Positions 54,196-64,000 are shown, numbered from the stretch's first letter. The stretch is DNA of 64,000 bases from Paenibacillus gyeongsangnamensis (GCF_027533625.1 NZ_JAQAGZ010000008.1:1-64000); one strand, 5' to 3'. The notes: generated by a model from the sequence alone, not told the origin. Made by a program: numbers and translations.

Positions 54196-55168
54196 GGTTA
54201 TGGTTACCCTCCTGAATGGTTGTGAAGCTTCCTATCCCTCTGAATTTTCTATAACGGTCTTCTACTATTTCATTCTCCGACAGCTTCGACAATTCCTGCA
54301 AGTTCGACCATAATACTTTCTTAATCGATTCGGCTTGCACGGCAACATCCCGATGGGCGCCGCCCTTCGGTTCCGGAATAATAGCGTCGATGACACCCAG
54401 CTTCAGGATTTCATCCGCCGTAATTTTCATCGCTTCCGCAGCTTCCATCGCCTTGGATGCGTCTCTATAAATAATCGATGCCGCGCCTTCCGGCGTGATC
54501 GCCGAATAGATCGCATTCTCCAGCATGAACACCCGATTCCCTACGCCGAGAGCCAGCGCGCCTCCGCTGCCGCCTTCCCCGATCACTACGCACAGAATCG
54601 GAACTCGCATAGAAGCCATCTCCAGCAAATTCCGCGCAATGGCTTCCCCCTGGTTCCGCTCTTCGGCGGCGCTGCCGGGGTAAGCTCCCTTCGTATCGAT
54701 AAAGGTAATGATGGGACGCCTAAACTTATTCGCCTGCTGCATCAGCCTCAGCGCTTTGCGGAAGCCTTCCGGATGCGGACTGCCGAAATGACGGGCGATA
54801 TTATCTTTCGTATCTTTGCCTTTCTGATGGCCCACCACGGTAACGGGCACGCCGTTCAGCCGGGCAAGACCTCCTACGATGGCCAAGTCGTCGCTGTACA
54901 CGCGATCCCCGTGCAGCTCGATGAAATCGGTAAATACATGCTGGATGTACTCCAGCGTCGTAGGACGCTGCGGATGCCGGGCCAGCTGCATCTTTTGCGA
55001 TGTGTTCATCGTGCTGTACAGCTCTGTTTCCAGCTGCTCGTAACGCTGCTCCAAACGTGCGATCTCATCGGTAAAATCAATTTGTTTGTCCAAGCTGAAC
55101 TGCTTCAGCTCTTCAATTTTTCCGCGCAGCTCAATGAGCGGCTTTTCAAACGGCAATTCACCTGCCAA
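54188..55168 (-). CDS. accA: Acetyl-CoA carboxylase carboxyltransferase subunit alpha
   Basis: 326 residues from TTG 55168 (giving [20 protein letters not shown]), which follows AGGAGG; the first 12 codons of the open frame lie upstream of the ribosome site. The crotonase-fold core includes [35 protein letters not shown] and [20 protein letters not shown]. It transfers CO2 from biotin to acetyl-CoA with AccD. It overlaps accD by 11 bases upstream and pyk by 8 downstream. Confidence 0.94.
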   Translation of the reverse strand: MAGELPFEKPLIELRGKIEELKQFSLDKQIDFTDEIARLEQRYEQLETELYSTMNTSQKMQLARHPQRPTTLEYIQHVFTDFIELHGDRVYSDDLAIVGGLARLNGVPVTVVGHQKGKDTKDNIARHFGSPHPEGFRKALRLMQQANKFRRPIITFIDTKGAYPGSAAEERNQGEAIARNLLEMASMRVPILCVVIGEGGSGGALALGVGNRVFMLENAIYSAITPEGAASIIYRDASKAMEAAEAMKITADEILKLGVIDAIIPEPKGGAHRDVAVQAESIKKVLWSNLQELSKLSENEIVEDRYRKFRGIGSFTTIQEGNHNHA

Positions 55169-56081
55169 TGGACGACACCTCCTCCTTAGTCGAGTGCATG
55201 GCAAGCAGACGCGCCAATGTGCCGCGCAATTCCTTCCGGTGAGACACCAAATCCAGCTGCCCGTGCTTCAGGTTAAATTCCGCCGTCTGGAAATTATCCG
55301 GAAGCTTCTGCCGGATCGTCTGCTCAATGACTCTTCGTCCCGTAAAGCCGAAGGCTGCGCCCGGCTCGGCTATGATATAATCCCCCAATGTAGCGAAGCT
55401 CGCAGTAACGCCGCCGAACGTCGGGTCGGTAATGATCGAGATATAAAGGCCGCCTTGCTCGCTCAGCTTGGCCAGAGCCGCGCTTGTTTTGGCCATTTGC
55501 ATTAAGCTGAGAATGCTCTCCTGCATCCGCGCGCCGCCTGATGTAGAGAAAATAAGGACCGGCAGCTTCTTGGCGATAGCCTGTTCAATGGCCGCCGTTA
55601 CTTTTTCACCCACAACCGAACCGAGGGAGCCCCCCATAAAGTCAAAGCTCATGACGGCTACAACGACCTGATGGCCCCCGATTGTTCCTTCGCCCGTAAT
55701 GACCGCATCGGACATGCCCGTCGCTTCGACCGCTTTATTATATTTGGCAGCATAATCCGGAAACCCGAGCGGATCCTCCGACATCATCTCGCTGTCATAC
55801 TCTTCAAACTGCCCGTCATCCATCGTCATCTGGATACGCTCGACCGCGCTCAGCTTGAAGTGGTAATCGCATGCGGTACATACCTTCAGATTCTTATCCA
55901 GTTCCTTGTTATACTGGATCGTCCCGCATCTAGGGCATTTGTTCATCAGCCCTTCGGGGATTTCCCGCTTCGGACGCTCTTCGGGGATGTCGGCTCCGTC
56001 CAGCGGACGGCCCACTACGGGCCTGTCCGACGGAACCGTGGCATATTTTCTCTTTTTTTGGAACAAGTCTTTGAATTGCAC
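55158..56081 (-). CDS. accD: Acetyl-CoA carboxylase carboxyltransferase subunit beta
   Basis: 307 residues starting at GTG 56081 after GAGGTG. A zinc ribbon ([20 protein letters not shown] with CDYHF) at about 49-72 is followed by the crotonase core ([54 protein letters not shown]). It partners AccA in the first step of fatty-acid synthesis. The overlap with accA indicates coupled translation. Confidence 0.95.
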   Translation of the reverse strand: MQFKDLFQKKRKYATVPSDRPVVGRPLDGADIPEERPKREIPEGLMNKCPRCGTIQYNKELDKNLKVCTACDYHFKLSAVERIQMTMDDGQFEEYDSEMMSEDPLGFPDYAAKYNKAVEATGMSDAVITGEGTIGGHQVVVAVMSFDFMGGSLGSVVGEKVTAAIEQAIAKKLPVLIFSTSGGARMQESILSLMQMAKTSAALAKLSEQGGLYISIITDPTFGGVTASFATLGDYIIAEPGAAFGFTGRRVIEQTIRQKLPDNFQTAEFNLKHGQLDLVSHRKELRGTLARLLAMHSTKEEVSSIGR

Positions 56082-56130
56082 GACTACACCTCGCTTGTTG
56101 TTGACCTTTCCAAGTCCGATCGAACCTGAT

Positions 56131-56322
56131 CTATGATCTATGCAGAATCGAGTTCAAGACCTCTTGAACCTCTTCCAATTCGCCTTCGGGAACCAATATT
56201 TCAAATTGGTTTTTCGTCATGTTGATTGCACGTACTTGTACAAGAAAGCCCTCTTCCGTCAGCCTGTGCTTGATTCGATCCGCGATTCTCGAAGTCGGAG
56301 CGATGTAAATGACCGTCCACAT
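56131..56322 (-). CDS. Small conserved protein upstream of accD (63 aa)
   Basis: ATG 56322 (MWTVIYIAPTSRIADRIKHR) follows GGGAGG by 7 bases; the longer frame begins in the promoter region. The pattern IYIAPT-x-A-x-I-LTEEGFLVQVR-FEILVPEGELEEVQEVL resembles small signal-transducing ferredoxin-like (DUF2007-like) domains. It is on the same strand as accD, 49 bases upstream. Role unknown. Confidence 0.7.
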   Translation of the reverse strand: MWTVIYIAPTSRIADRIKHRLTEEGFLVQVRAINMTKNQFEILVPEGELEEVQEVLNSILHRS

Positions 56323-56461
56323 GAAAAAGACCTCCCGAACATAATGGAATAATGATATCACAAGTCCACTTTTTCCCGCAACCGAGATTCGGCGGCGCGG
56401 CGGGAGGCCGGGAGGCTAGAAATTACGCGGTATATCGCGATATATTGAGAAAATGCGAGAT

Positions 56462-56956
56462 TTATGCCGAAGGGGCCTGCCCGTCGAGCTCATCCTGGTG
56501 CTTGTGCGCGATCCGGGCGGAAGCCGCCGCCGCAAGTCCTGCAACCAGATCGTCCAGGAACACGTGGATGCGCGTTTCGTGATCGTTGAGCTCGCGGATG
56601 ATGCCCATTTTTTTCTTATCCAAATAGCCGAAGCTCGTCAGCCCGATCATCCCATACACATGTACGATGCCGAGCGCCAGCGTCTCGTCCACGCCGTACA
56701 GGGGGGCGTCCGCTTCCATAATGGATTGCAGCGGCTCCGGCAGCAGCTTCTTCTCCGCCAGCTCATCCAGCGCGATGCCGGTATATAAGACGTATTGAAC
56801 CTCTCGCTTCTTCAGAACGGTCTGCACGCTCTCGATGCAGGCGGCCATCGTAAGCTCAGGGTTATACGGGGACTGCAGCTTGTACACAATGTCGGCGATC
56901 CGCTTGATCGTGACGCCGCGGCTCTCCAAGCATGCTGCAATGTCGTTGTGGGACAT
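56462..56956 (-). CDS. Phosphatidylglycerophosphatase A family protein (YutG-like)
   Basis: 164 residues from ATG 56956 after GGAGGAGG. The segments ADIVYKLQSPYNPELTMAAC, YVLYTGIALDELAEK and HVFLDDLVAGLAAAASARI match the PgpA-like family as found in Firmicutes, without the membrane helices of the enterobacterial enzyme. It may dephosphorylate phosphatidylglycerophosphate or a related substrate; activity of this branch is uncertain. Confidence 0.82.
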   Translation of the reverse strand: MSHNDIAACLESRGVTIKRIADIVYKLQSPYNPELTMAACIESVQTVLKKREVQYVLYTGIALDELAEKKLLPEPLQSIMEADAPLYGVDETLALGIVHVYGMIGLTSFGYLDKKKMGIIRELNDHETRIHVFLDDLVAGLAAAASARIAHKHQDELDGQAPSA

Positions 56957-57062
56957 AGAAACAAGCCTCCTCCTGGATTTAGTCACTCGCTTGGCTCGGG
57001 ACCGGCCACTTCGTGCGGCCGATTCCGTACGGGTAACTAAATGTATGCGGAGAAGGCGGGAT

Positions 57063-60000
57063 TTATTTCACCTTTACGCTGTCTTTACCAAGCAGGCTCC
57101 CGATCGATTCGAACAGCGCAGGCGAAGGCTTCACATTGAATTTATCGCTGAGACCGAGCGATTTTTGGGCTTTCTCGTAGTACAGCACGACCGGAAGCGG
57201 ACCGGCATGCTCTGCAATCAGCCTCTTCAGCCGCTCCAGCACCTCGGGCTGCTCATGCAGCGGGGAAATCCGGATATACACCCGCTGTCCGGATGCGGTC
57301 GCAGGCTTAGCGAACGCCGCCTTGGCCTGGACCGGCGGCCCTGTCGGCTTAGGGGTGCCGGACGCCGCACGGCGCTCCGCACCGCCGTCAGGGCGCGGCT
57401 TAGCGCCCCCGCGATCCAGGGTTCCTCCGGATCGCGCTGCAGGCTGACGGCCCGCGGGTGTGCGCACCGCCTTCATCTCCAGGTGCGGATCATTCAGGGC
57501 GATCAGCTGATCGGCCAGCAGCTTGTAGTCCTCGTCGCCCAGCTGGAGCTTCGCGATGACCAGCACCGGCTTGCCCTTCTGCACGAGGGGCGCATATTTC
57601 TTCCATGTCTCGGGGAAGAGCACGACCTCCGCCTTGCCTACGCGGTCCTCCAGCTCCATGAACGCCATCGGCTGGCCTTTCTTCGTGACGATCGTTTTGT
57701 TCGAGAGCACAAGACCTGCAGCCATGACCTCGCTGAAATCCGGGTATTCCCCGAGCAGATGGAGCGGATCGGGCTCCAGCTTCCGCAGGACGTCATCGTA
57801 ATCGTCCAAGGGACTGCCGGAAATGTACAGCCCGAGCAGCTCCCGTTCGAGCTCCAGCTGATGGGTCATCGTGAACGGAGAAATCGGAGGGTACTCCACC
57901 TCCCAGTTCGCCTCCTCTACGAAGCCTTCCAGCACGAGCTGCAGATCCTCCCGGTTCTTGCGCCACTTGACGGCCGCTTCCACCGCATCCTCAAGCATCG
58001 CCAGCTGCTGGGCGCGGTGCCCCGGCAGCGAATCCAGCGCCCCGCCTTGAATGAGCGATTCCATCACGCGTTTGTTGCACACCCGCAGATCGACGCGGCG
58101 GCACAGGTCGATCAGACTCGCATACGGCCCGGTGCGGCGCTCGCCGATCAGCGATTCAATCGCGTGCGTGCCGACGTTCTTGATCGCCGCCAGCCCGAAG
58201 CGTATCGCCCTGACCGGCTCGCCTTCCCGTTCCTCCGGCCTTTCCAGCGGGGTAAAAACTACCCCGCTTTCATTTACGTCCGGCGGCAGCACCGGAATGC
58301 CCATCCGGCGGCACTCGTCCACGTATTCCGCCACCTTGTTATGGCTGCCCATCACCGCGGTCAGCATCGACGCCATGAACTGAACGGGATAATGCGCCTT
58401 CAAATAGGCCGTCTGATACGCAAGCACGCCGTAGGCGGTTGCATGCGCCCGCGGGAATCCGTAATCCGCGAACCGGACGATCATGTCGTAAACGCGGTTC
58501 GCCTCTGCTTCGCCGTAGCCCTGGCTGCGGCTGCCCTGAACGAAATGGGCGCGCTGCTCGTCCAGCACCTCCCGCTTCTTCTTGCTGACGGCGCGCCGGA
58601 GCAGGTCCGCTTCGCCCAGGCTGAAGCCGGCCATGACGGAAGCGATCTGCATGATCTGCTCCTGGTACACGATAATGCCGTACGTATCCCGGAGAATCGG
58701 CTCCAGCAGCGGATGAGGGTACTCCGTCTCCTGCTCTCCGTGCTTGCAGGCGATATATTTGGGAATGAATTCCATCGGGCCCGGCCGGTATAAGGCCAGA
58801 ACCGAAATAATATCCTCAAATTCGGAAGGACGCAAATCCTTCAGCACCCGGCGCATGCCCGGGGATTCCAGCTGGAAAATGCCGGTCGTATCGCCTTGTG
58901 ACAGCAGCTTATAGGTCGCGGCGTCGTTCATCGGCACCTTCGTCCAATCGATCGCCGTCCCTGTCTGTTCCCGGATCCATAGCAAGGTGCGCTCAATGAT
59001 CGACAGCGTCCGTAAGCCGAGAAAATCCATCTTCAGCAGGCCGATAGCCTCCAGATGCTCCATCGGATACTGCGTCAAGGGCGTCTGCTCCGTTCCCTCC
59101 TGCAGAGGAACGTACTGCGTGAGCGGCTCCCGGGAAATGACGACGCCAGCCGCATGGGTTGAAGCGTGACGGGGCATCCCCTCGACCTTCATCGCGATCT
59201 CGAGCAGCTCCGCCGTCTTGGGCTGCTTGGCGGCGAGCGCCTTCAGCTCGGGCGCAGCCGCCAGCGCCTCGGACAAGGTCAAATGGCTCGACAGAAGCTT
59301 CGCCGCCCGGTCCACATCATTAAAAGGCAGCCCCAGCACACGGCCCACATCGCGAACTGCCCCTTTGGCCGCCATCGTTCCGAACGTGATGATCTGGGCG
59401 ACCCGGTCGGAGCCGTATTTGCCCACGACATAATCAATGACCTCGTCGCGCCGCAAATCGCTGAAATCGATATCGATATCCGGCATCGATACCCGCTCCG
59501 GATTGAGGAAACGTTCGAACAGCAGGTTGAAGCGGATCGGATCGACATCCGTAATCCTCAGCACGTAAGCCACCAGGCTGCCCGCCGAAGACCCCCGCCC
59601 AGGTCCGGTGGCAATGCCCTTCTCATGAGCGAAGCGGATGAAGTCCCACACGATCAGGAAATAGTCGGAGAAGCCCATCCGTTCGATGACGGACAGCTCG
59701 TAAGCGAGACGCTCCTCCGCCCGGCTGCGCCATTCCGGCCGCCGCCACTCCTCCGATGGAGCATATCGCCGCTCCAGCCCGCTCCGGCACAGCTCCGCCA
59801 AATACGCTCCCGCGGTCTGTCCGTCCGGAATCGGCTCGAACCGGGGCAGAATCGACCTGCCGAATTCGAGCTCCAGGTTGCAGCGCTCCGCAACGGCAAG
59901 AGTATTCGCCAGCGCCTCCGGCACATGCGGGAAGAGGCGCTCCATCTCCTCCGCGCTCTTCAAATACAGCTGGCTGGTGTGGAACTGCAGGCGCTCCTTG

Positions 60001-60692
60001 TCCTCCACCGTCTTGCCCGTTCCTATGCAGATGAGGATATCCTGCACCGCATGGTCCGGCTCGCGCACGTAATGCACATCGTTGGTAGCGATGAGCGGAA
60101 TGCCGGTATCGCGGCTCAGCCGGATCATCTCCTGCATGACCTTCTTCTGCTCCGCCAGCCCGTGATCCTGTATCTCCAGGAAGAAGTCGTCGCCGAAGAT
60201 GCCGCGGTACCGCAGCGCCGCTTCCCTTGCTTCGTCAAACCTTCCATGGAGCAAATGCTGGGAGACTTCGCTGCCGAGGCACGAGCTCGTGCATACGAGT
60301 CCTTCCGCATAGCGGGCCAAATGCTCATGGTCGATGCGCGGCTTGTAATGATAGCCCTCCAAATGGCCGATCGATACCAGCTTCATTAAATTCCGGTAGC
60401 CCGTTTGATTCTTCGCCAGCAGTATGAGATGGTAGATCGGCTGCTCCTGCCTTGTCCCCTTATGCCGAAGGGAACCCGCCGTATAATATACCTCGCAGCC
60501 GATGATCGGCTTGATGCCCCGCTCCTTGCAGGCTTTATAGAAAGGAATCGCTCCGTACATGACCCCATGGTCGGTCAGCGCAAGCGACTTCATTCCGAGC
60601 TTCGCCGCCTGCCCCACCAAATCGTCGATGCGCGCGGCGCCGTCCAGAAGACTGTATTCGCTGTGCACATGCAAATGGACGAAATCGTTCAT
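57063..60692 (-). CDS. dnaE: DNA polymerase III subunit alpha, DnaE type
   Basis: 1209 residues from ATG 60692, after AAGGAGG. The PHP domain opens with FVHLHVHSEYSLLDGAARID and LALTDHGVMYGA. The palm has GPGRGSSAGSLVAYVL and the catalytic aspartates in MPDIDIDFSDLRRDEV. A helix-hairpin-helix and an OB fold (about 1000-1090, ...IVTKKGQPMAFMELEDR) follow, with a Pro/Ala/Gly-rich linker (GRQPAARSGGTLDRGGAKPR) before the C-terminal domain. It extends primers on the lagging strand, alongside PolC in Firmicutes. Confidence 0.96.
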   Translation of the reverse strand: MNDFVHLHVHSEYSLLDGAARIDDLVGQAAKLGMKSLALTDHGVMYGAIPFYKACKERGIKPIIGCEVYYTAGSLRHKGTRQEQPIYHLILLAKNQTGYRNLMKLVSIGHLEGYHYKPRIDHEHLARYAEGLVCTSSCLGSEVSQHLLHGRFDEAREAALRYRGIFGDDFFLEIQDHGLAEQKKVMQEMIRLSRDTGIPLIATNDVHYVREPDHAVQDILICIGTGKTVEDKERLQFHTSQLYLKSAEEMERLFPHVPEALANTLAVAERCNLELEFGRSILPRFEPIPDGQTAGAYLAELCRSGLERRYAPSEEWRRPEWRSRAEERLAYELSVIERMGFSDYFLIVWDFIRFAHEKGIATGPGRGSSAGSLVAYVLRITDVDPIRFNLLFERFLNPERVSMPDIDIDFSDLRRDEVIDYVVGKYGSDRVAQIITFGTMAAKGAVRDVGRVLGLPFNDVDRAAKLLSSHLTLSEALAAAPELKALAAKQPKTAELLEIAMKVEGMPRHASTHAAGVVISREPLTQYVPLQEGTEQTPLTQYPMEHLEAIGLLKMDFLGLRTLSIIERTLLWIREQTGTAIDWTKVPMNDAATYKLLSQGDTTGIFQLESPGMRRVLKDLRPSEFEDIISVLALYRPGPMEFIPKYIACKHGEQETEYPHPLLEPILRDTYGIIVYQEQIMQIASVMAGFSLGEADLLRRAVSKKKREVLDEQRAHFVQGSRSQGYGEAEANRVYDMIVRFADYGFPRAHATAYGVLAYQTAYLKAHYPVQFMASMLTAVMGSHNKVAEYVDECRRMGIPVLPPDVNESGVVFTPLERPEEREGEPVRAIRFGLAAIKNVGTHAIESLIGERRTGPYASLIDLCRRVDLRVCNKRVMESLIQGGALDSLPGHRAQQLAMLEDAVEAAVKWRKNREDLQLVLEGFVEEANWEVEYPPISPFTMTHQLELERELLGLYISGSPLDDYDDVLRKLEPDPLHLLGEYPDFSEVMAAGLVLSNKTIVTKKGQPMAFMELEDRVGKAEVVLFPETWKKYAPLVQKGKPVLVIAKLQLGDEDYKLLADQLIALNDPHLEMKAVRTPAGRQPAARSGGTLDRGGAKPRPDGGAERRAASGTPKPTGPPVQAKAAFAKPATASGQRVYIRISPLHEQPEVLERLKRLIAEHAGPLPVVLYYEKAQKSLGLSDKFNVKPSPALFESIGSLLGKDSVKVK

Positions 60693-60859
60693 CCGCGCCG
60701 CCTCCTTCACGAACAAAATTTTATGTTTTTATTTTAGCATAATGCGAACAAGTGTGCCATAGATTAGACAAGAAGAGGCGGCCAAGCCGGGGAGCCATGC
60801 GAACAAATCGGACAACCCGCATGCGAAAGCCGCCAATGGGAGCGGAAAGGGATGAGGAC

Positions 60860-61192
60860 ATGGGTGGATTTTTATCAAGATGCTTGCTGGACTTCTTCGT
60901 CGCATTCGGCGTCGTGCTAGGGGGGACGATGCTCGCGGGGATCTGCGCCGTATTGACGCTGGAGCCGCCGATTTACCGCATGACGAGCGTCGCCGAGCAA
61001 ATTAAGATTTGGGCGATGGTCGCCGCCATCGGAGGCACGATCGACCCGATTCGGGCGATCGAGACCCATTTTATCGAAGGCCACGTGTCCCCCGCCATCA
61101 AGCAAATCCTGTACATCGTCTGCGCGTTCGCCGGTGCGCATATGGGCTCCACCATCATTCAGTGGATCTGCAAAGGAGGAAACAATCCTTGA
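60860..61192 (+). CDS. ytrH: Sporulation membrane protein YtrH
   Basis: 110 residues from ATG 60860 (MGGFLSRCLLDFFVAFGVVL); the open frame extends upstream without a ribosome site. Three hydrophobic segments; LGGTMLAGICAVLTLEPPIY and AIGGTIDPIRAIETHFIEGH are typical of YtrH, a protein required for efficient sporulation in B. subtilis. It is divergent from dnaE and overlaps ytrI, the same layout as in Bacillus. A sigma-E promoter is expected but not identified. Confidence 0.9.
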   Translation: MGGFLSRCLLDFFVAFGVVLGGTMLAGICAVLTLEPPIYRMTSVAEQIKIWAMVAAIGGTIDPIRAIETHFIEGHVSPAIKQILYIVCAFAGAHMGSTIIQWICKGGNNP

Positions 61193-61698
61193 AGGTGCCT
61201 TCCTCTGGGCAAATGAACGGCATGCTGCGTTACACCGGTCTGCTCGTTGCCGGCGGAGTGATCGGCGCAGCCCTATTTATGAGCATATACAAGCTGAATT
61301 TAAACCGGATGATCGAGCAGAATCACGTGCTTCAGCTGGAAAACACCAAGCTGGAGGGCGAGATCTCCGATTTAAAGAAATCGAAAAATCAGCGCAACAC
61401 GATCAACCTGCTGAACGTGTACGTGGAAATGGCGGATCATGCGCCGCTCGACAAAGTCACGGAGACGGAGCTCATGAAACGCATCTATAACGATCTCAAG
61501 CGGGTCATCATCGGTCGCAAAATTTCCGATTTCGCCGAGTCGCCCGAGCCGTACGAGAAAATACTGGTCGATAAGCCGTATCTCGGCGTCTTGGACAAGG
61601 ATTACATGGTCCAGAACGTCAAATGGATGTTCATCACCCAGACGGAGCTCAAAATATGGGTCGTCGTCAAGGAATGGAAACGGATAACCACGCCATGA
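61189..61698 (+). CDS. ytrI: Sporulation membrane protein YtrI
   Basis: 169 residues from TTG 61189, whose last two bases belong to the ytrH stop; AAAGGAGG lies 9 bases upstream inside ytrH. One N-terminal membrane helix (YTGLLVAGGVIGAALFMSIY), a coiled coil (about 40-70, VLQLENTKLEGEISDLKKSK) and a C-terminal domain. Translation is coupled to ytrH. In B. subtilis both are made in the mother cell during sporulation. Confidence 0.87.
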   Translation: MKVPSSGQMNGMLRYTGLLVAGGVIGAALFMSIYKLNLNRMIEQNHVLQLENTKLEGEISDLKKSKNQRNTINLLNVYVEMADHAPLDKVTETELMKRIYNDLKRVIIGRKISDFAESPEPYEKILVDKPYLGVLDKDYMVQNVKWMFITQTELKIWVVVKEWKRITTP

Positions 61699-61900
61699 CG
61701 GTTAGAAGTCCGGTGAATAAGCAGCGGAGCGGGCGGAATCGTTCTGAAAAGCGCAAGCGCACTCCTTTGCCCGCTGTTGATTTCCTTGCCAAAAATCGCT
61801 AAAGTGAATGGAGAACCGGCGTACGCCTCCCGTCTCCTCTTCGTATCATTGAGACCCGAAGCGAATCCCGCCCTTTTAAAAAAGGATGTGCTTGTGCACC

Positions 61901-62188
61901 ATGCTTACGACGACCCAAGCGGTGTTCAGCGTGCTGATCGTCATTGCGCTGCTGTTCTCCGTCTATTACAGCTTCCGCTACCGCCGAGAGAGCGATCCCA
62001 AGCTCCGGGGCCTGTATGCGTCCCGAATGAATATCGCCATGGGCGTAATGCTTATCTTCATCGCGGTGACGCAGCTGTTCTTCTTCACCGATTCGGTGCT
62101 GCGGCGAATCTTCGGCACGGTGTGCCTGCTGCTCGGCTTGTGGAACCTGTTCGCCGGCATCCGCAGCCACAGCCATTACAGCCGGTAA
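61901..62188 (+). CDS. ytpI: YtpI-family membrane protein
   Basis: 95 residues from ATG 61901 (MLTTTQAVFSVLIVIALLFS) after AAAGGATGTG. Three hydrophobic segments and the motif YRRESDPKLRGLYASRMNIA followed by FFFTDSVLRRIFG identify YtpI. Function unknown. It converges on ytoI with 14 bases between stops. The 200 bases between ytrI and this gene contain only an inverted repeat around GCGCAAGCGC. Confidence 0.88.
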   Translation: MLTTTQAVFSVLIVIALLFSVYYSFRYRRESDPKLRGLYASRMNIAMGVMLIFIAVTQLFFFTDSVLRRIFGTVCLLLGLWNLFAGIRSHSHYSR

Positions 62189-62202
62189 CCGGCTCCTCCC
62201 GC

Positions 62203-63558
62203 TTAAGCCTGTTCGATCACCTGCGCCGTAAGCATCGCTTTCGCAACCAGCGCAGTCCCGTGGAACACCTCGACGTCGATTTTCCCGAATTTGCGGCTCA
62301 CCTCGATGAGCTTCGGACGGATTTCGATCGTGCTGTCGATCTGAACGGGCTTAACGAAATAGGAGGACATGTTGTCGAGCACCAGATCCCCTTTCTTCAC
62401 ATCCTCTACCGCCTGATAAGCGGCCTGCCTCATGAGCACGGTGAGCACGCCCTCGGATACGGTACCGAAACGGTTCGTCATCTGCGGCGTCACGGCTCCT
62501 TTGAACACGAGCTGCCCGGAAGAAGCATCCCGCGCCTCGCTGAAGCCCGACCAGATCAAATCCTCGAACGTTTCGCCGTGCTGCGGCTGGCGCTGAATTT
62601 GCTGCATCGCCTTAAGGACGTCCTTGCGGCTGATGACGGCCGTCACCTTGCGGTTGTTGTCGATAATCGGCAGAAGCTCGATGCCCTCCCATACCATCAA
62701 ATGGGCGGCAGAGGCGATCGAGGTGCTGAGCGACGCGGTTACGGGCCCCCGGGTCATGATCTTGTCGATCGTCTGGTCGGGCCCCGCACCGATCAGATCC
62801 TTCGAGGTGATCATGCCGATCACCCGGTTCCACTCGTCCACCACCGGGAAGCGGCTGTGCCCCGTCTCGTCGTGCAGCCGCTGCCAATCCTTCATCGTAT
62901 GGCTCGCCTTCAGGACATATACCTGCATCGGCTTCGGCACGATATCCCCGATCAGCAGAATCTTCTTCTTGATCAGCCGGTCATAGATGGCCCGGTTGAT
63001 CATGGACGCCACCGTGAACGTGTCGTAGCTGCTCGAGATGATCGGCAGCTCCAGCCGGTCCGCCAGTTCCTTAACGTCCTCACTCGTGCCGAACCCGCCA
63101 GTGATGAGCACCCCGGCTCCCTGCTCGATGGCGCATAAGTGCGCCTTGCTGCGGTTGCCCACAATGAGCAGGCTGCCGGGATCGATATAGCGCATCATCG
63201 CATCCTGCTGCATCGCGCCGATCACGAATTTGTGCAGCGTCTTATCCAGCCCCGTGCGTCCCCCGAGCACATCTCCGTCCACCATGTTGACGACCTCCGC
63301 GAACGTCAGCTTGTCCAGCTGGTCCCGGAGCTTCTTCTCGACACGCACCGTTCCGACCCGCTCCTTGGTGGCGACAAGCCCAAGCGTATCCGCTTCCTTC
63401 ATCGCCCGATAGGCTGTGCCTTCGCTGACTTCAAGCTTCTCGGCGAGTTTGCGGACGGAGATTTTGCTGCCGATCTTCAGACTTTCAATATATTTAATAA
63501 TTTGCTCATGCTTGGTCGCCGCTTCAGGCAGCGCGACTTGGTCTTCCTCTTGGTCCAT
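62203..63558 (-). CDS. ytoI: CBS/DRTGG/hot-dog regulator YtoI
   Basis: 451 residues, ATG 63558 after GGGAGGG. Domains in order: winged helix-turn-helix (about 15-75, ISVRKLAEKLEVSEGTAYRA), DRTGG-like domain (about 85-190, NMVDGDVLGGRTGLDKTLHK), a CBS pair (about 205-320, VIGMITSKDLIGAGPDQTID; ISRKDVLKAM) and a hot-dog thioesterase-like domain (about 335-440). CBS pairs bind adenosine nucleotides and hot-dog domains acyl-CoA, so it may sense energy or acyl state, but no regulon is known. Confidence 0.92.
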   Translation of the reverse strand: MDQEEDQVALPEAATKHEQIIKYIESLKIGSKISVRKLAEKLEVSEGTAYRAMKEADTLGLVATKERVGTVRVEKKLRDQLDKLTFAEVVNMVDGDVLGGRTGLDKTLHKFVIGAMQQDAMMRYIDPGSLLIVGNRSKAHLCAIEQGAGVLITGGFGTSEDVKELADRLELPIISSSYDTFTVASMINRAIYDRLIKKKILLIGDIVPKPMQVYVLKASHTMKDWQRLHDETGHSRFPVVDEWNRVIGMITSKDLIGAGPDQTIDKIMTRGPVTASLSTSIASAAHLMVWEGIELLPIIDNNRKVTAVISRKDVLKAMQQIQRQPQHGETFEDLIWSGFSEARDASSGQLVFKGAVTPQMTNRFGTVSEGVLTVLMRQAAYQAVEDVKKGDLVLDNMSSYFVKPVQIDSTIEIRPKLIEVSRKFGKIDVEVFHGTALVAKAMLTAQVIEQA

Positions 63559-63715
63559 ACTGTACCACCCTCCCGATCACATCTGTACTTATCTGTACTA
63601 TAATTATAAACTTTTTAAGCCAAAATACTACTTCTCGTACAAGAAATGCGTTCGGCCGGCATAGGATGAACTAGAAGTCCAAACCCACTCACCCGATAGG
63701 AGGTCAATCATCGCC

Positions 63716-64000
63716 ATGTCGTCCACCCCTTACAGCGGGCAGCCGCAAATGATTTACCAGCTGGAATCCGAGCATGCCGACTTGTTCCACAAATGCAGGG
63801 AGAGGATTCACACCGTCTGCATAGAGCATTTGCACAAGCGTGTCCGTATACAGACCGTTCACGGCCAAACTCATGACGGAATTCTCGTACATATCGACAG
63901 CTATCATATTTATTTGCAGATGATGCCGGGTTACAGCCGTGCGCTTATGCCCTACGGCTACGGATACGGCTACAGTCCGTACTCTAGCAATGTCATCCTT
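63716..64000 (+). CDS. Hypothetical protein, N-terminal part (runs off the window)
   Basis: ATG 63716 lies 12 bases after GGAGG, and the frame is open to the window end (95 codons). The middle (KRVRIQTVHGQTHDGILVHI, DSYHIYLQM) reads like an Sm-type strand pair, followed by a Tyr/Gly-rich stretch (PYGYGYGYSPYSS). No family is firmly recognised. Confidence 0.7.
   Translation, partial: MSSTPYSGQPQMIYQLESEHADLFHKCRERIHTVCIEHLHKRVRIQTVHGQTHDGILVHIDSYHIYLQMMPGYSRALMPYGYGYGYSPYSSNVIL

Noticed and set aside
56835..58793. 652-codon plus-strand frame opposite dnaE
   Set aside because: Antisense shadow of dnaE in GC-rich DNA; Arg/Leu/His-rich with no domain, and dnaE motifs are intact on the other strand.
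59166..60389. 407-codon plus-strand frame opposite dnaE
   Set aside because: Same reason: a compositional shadow without a start signal.

Overview
The window looks like a chromosomal segment of a spore-forming Firmicute of the Paenibacillaceae (Paenibacillus or a close relative). The evidence is the gene order citZ-icd-mdh, phoR/phoP and ytoI-ytpI-ytrI-ytrH-dnaE-accD-accA-pyk, which parallels the Bacillus subtilis ytoI-to-phoPR region. Shine-Dalgarno sites are strong, TTG and GTG starts are common, and a T-box leader precedes serC. Genus is inference; no rRNA or tRNA gene is present to confirm it.

There are two halves of very different composition. Positions 1 to about 22,244 are AT-rich and accessory. 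They hold an IS3-family transposase end, two copies of one IS6-family element (one frameshifted, neither with a target duplication), many small unknown genes, a replication-like module (TOPRIM primase-like protein plus an IS-truncated protein with a helicase-like motif) enclosing a long structured hairpin, a decayed sialidase, and a Tn7-like transposition locus (13,044 to 22,244). That locus has tnsA-tnsB-tnsC in one operon, a separately terminated TniQ/TnsD-type gene, and a second operon controlled from a divergent Xre-type promoter. The second operon encodes another TniQ and two small proteins resembling only the C-terminal beta-barrel of Mu/TnsB transposases. A right terminus with 22-bp-spaced repeats lies at 22,182 to 22,244, exactly where composition switches. 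I could not find the matching left end.

From 22,245 onward the DNA is GC-rich core chromosome: cydAB, two Gfo/Idh/MocA dehydrogenases, a PhoR/PhoP-type two-component system, class I fumarase, a polysaccharide deacetylase, a YfbR-like nucleotidase, a TetR regulator with a divergent partner, serC, def, a TetR-controlled RND exporter, the TCA genes mdh-icd-citZ, ppx and ppk, a thioesterase, pyk-accA-accD, pgpA-like, dnaE and the sporulation-linked ytrH-ytrI-ytpI-ytoI group. Central carbon flow (pyk, accDA, citZ, icd, mdh, fumarase) and polyphosphate metabolism dominate.

Intergenic spaces of the core carry several repeat families: a dispersed 100-bp hairpin element (four full copies and one partial), a tandem array of about 163-bp units before serC, 70-bp tandem units and a duplicated co-varying hairpin between mdh and icd. 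The best candidate for an undescribed system is the TniQ plus twin orphan beta-barrel operon of the Tn7-like element.
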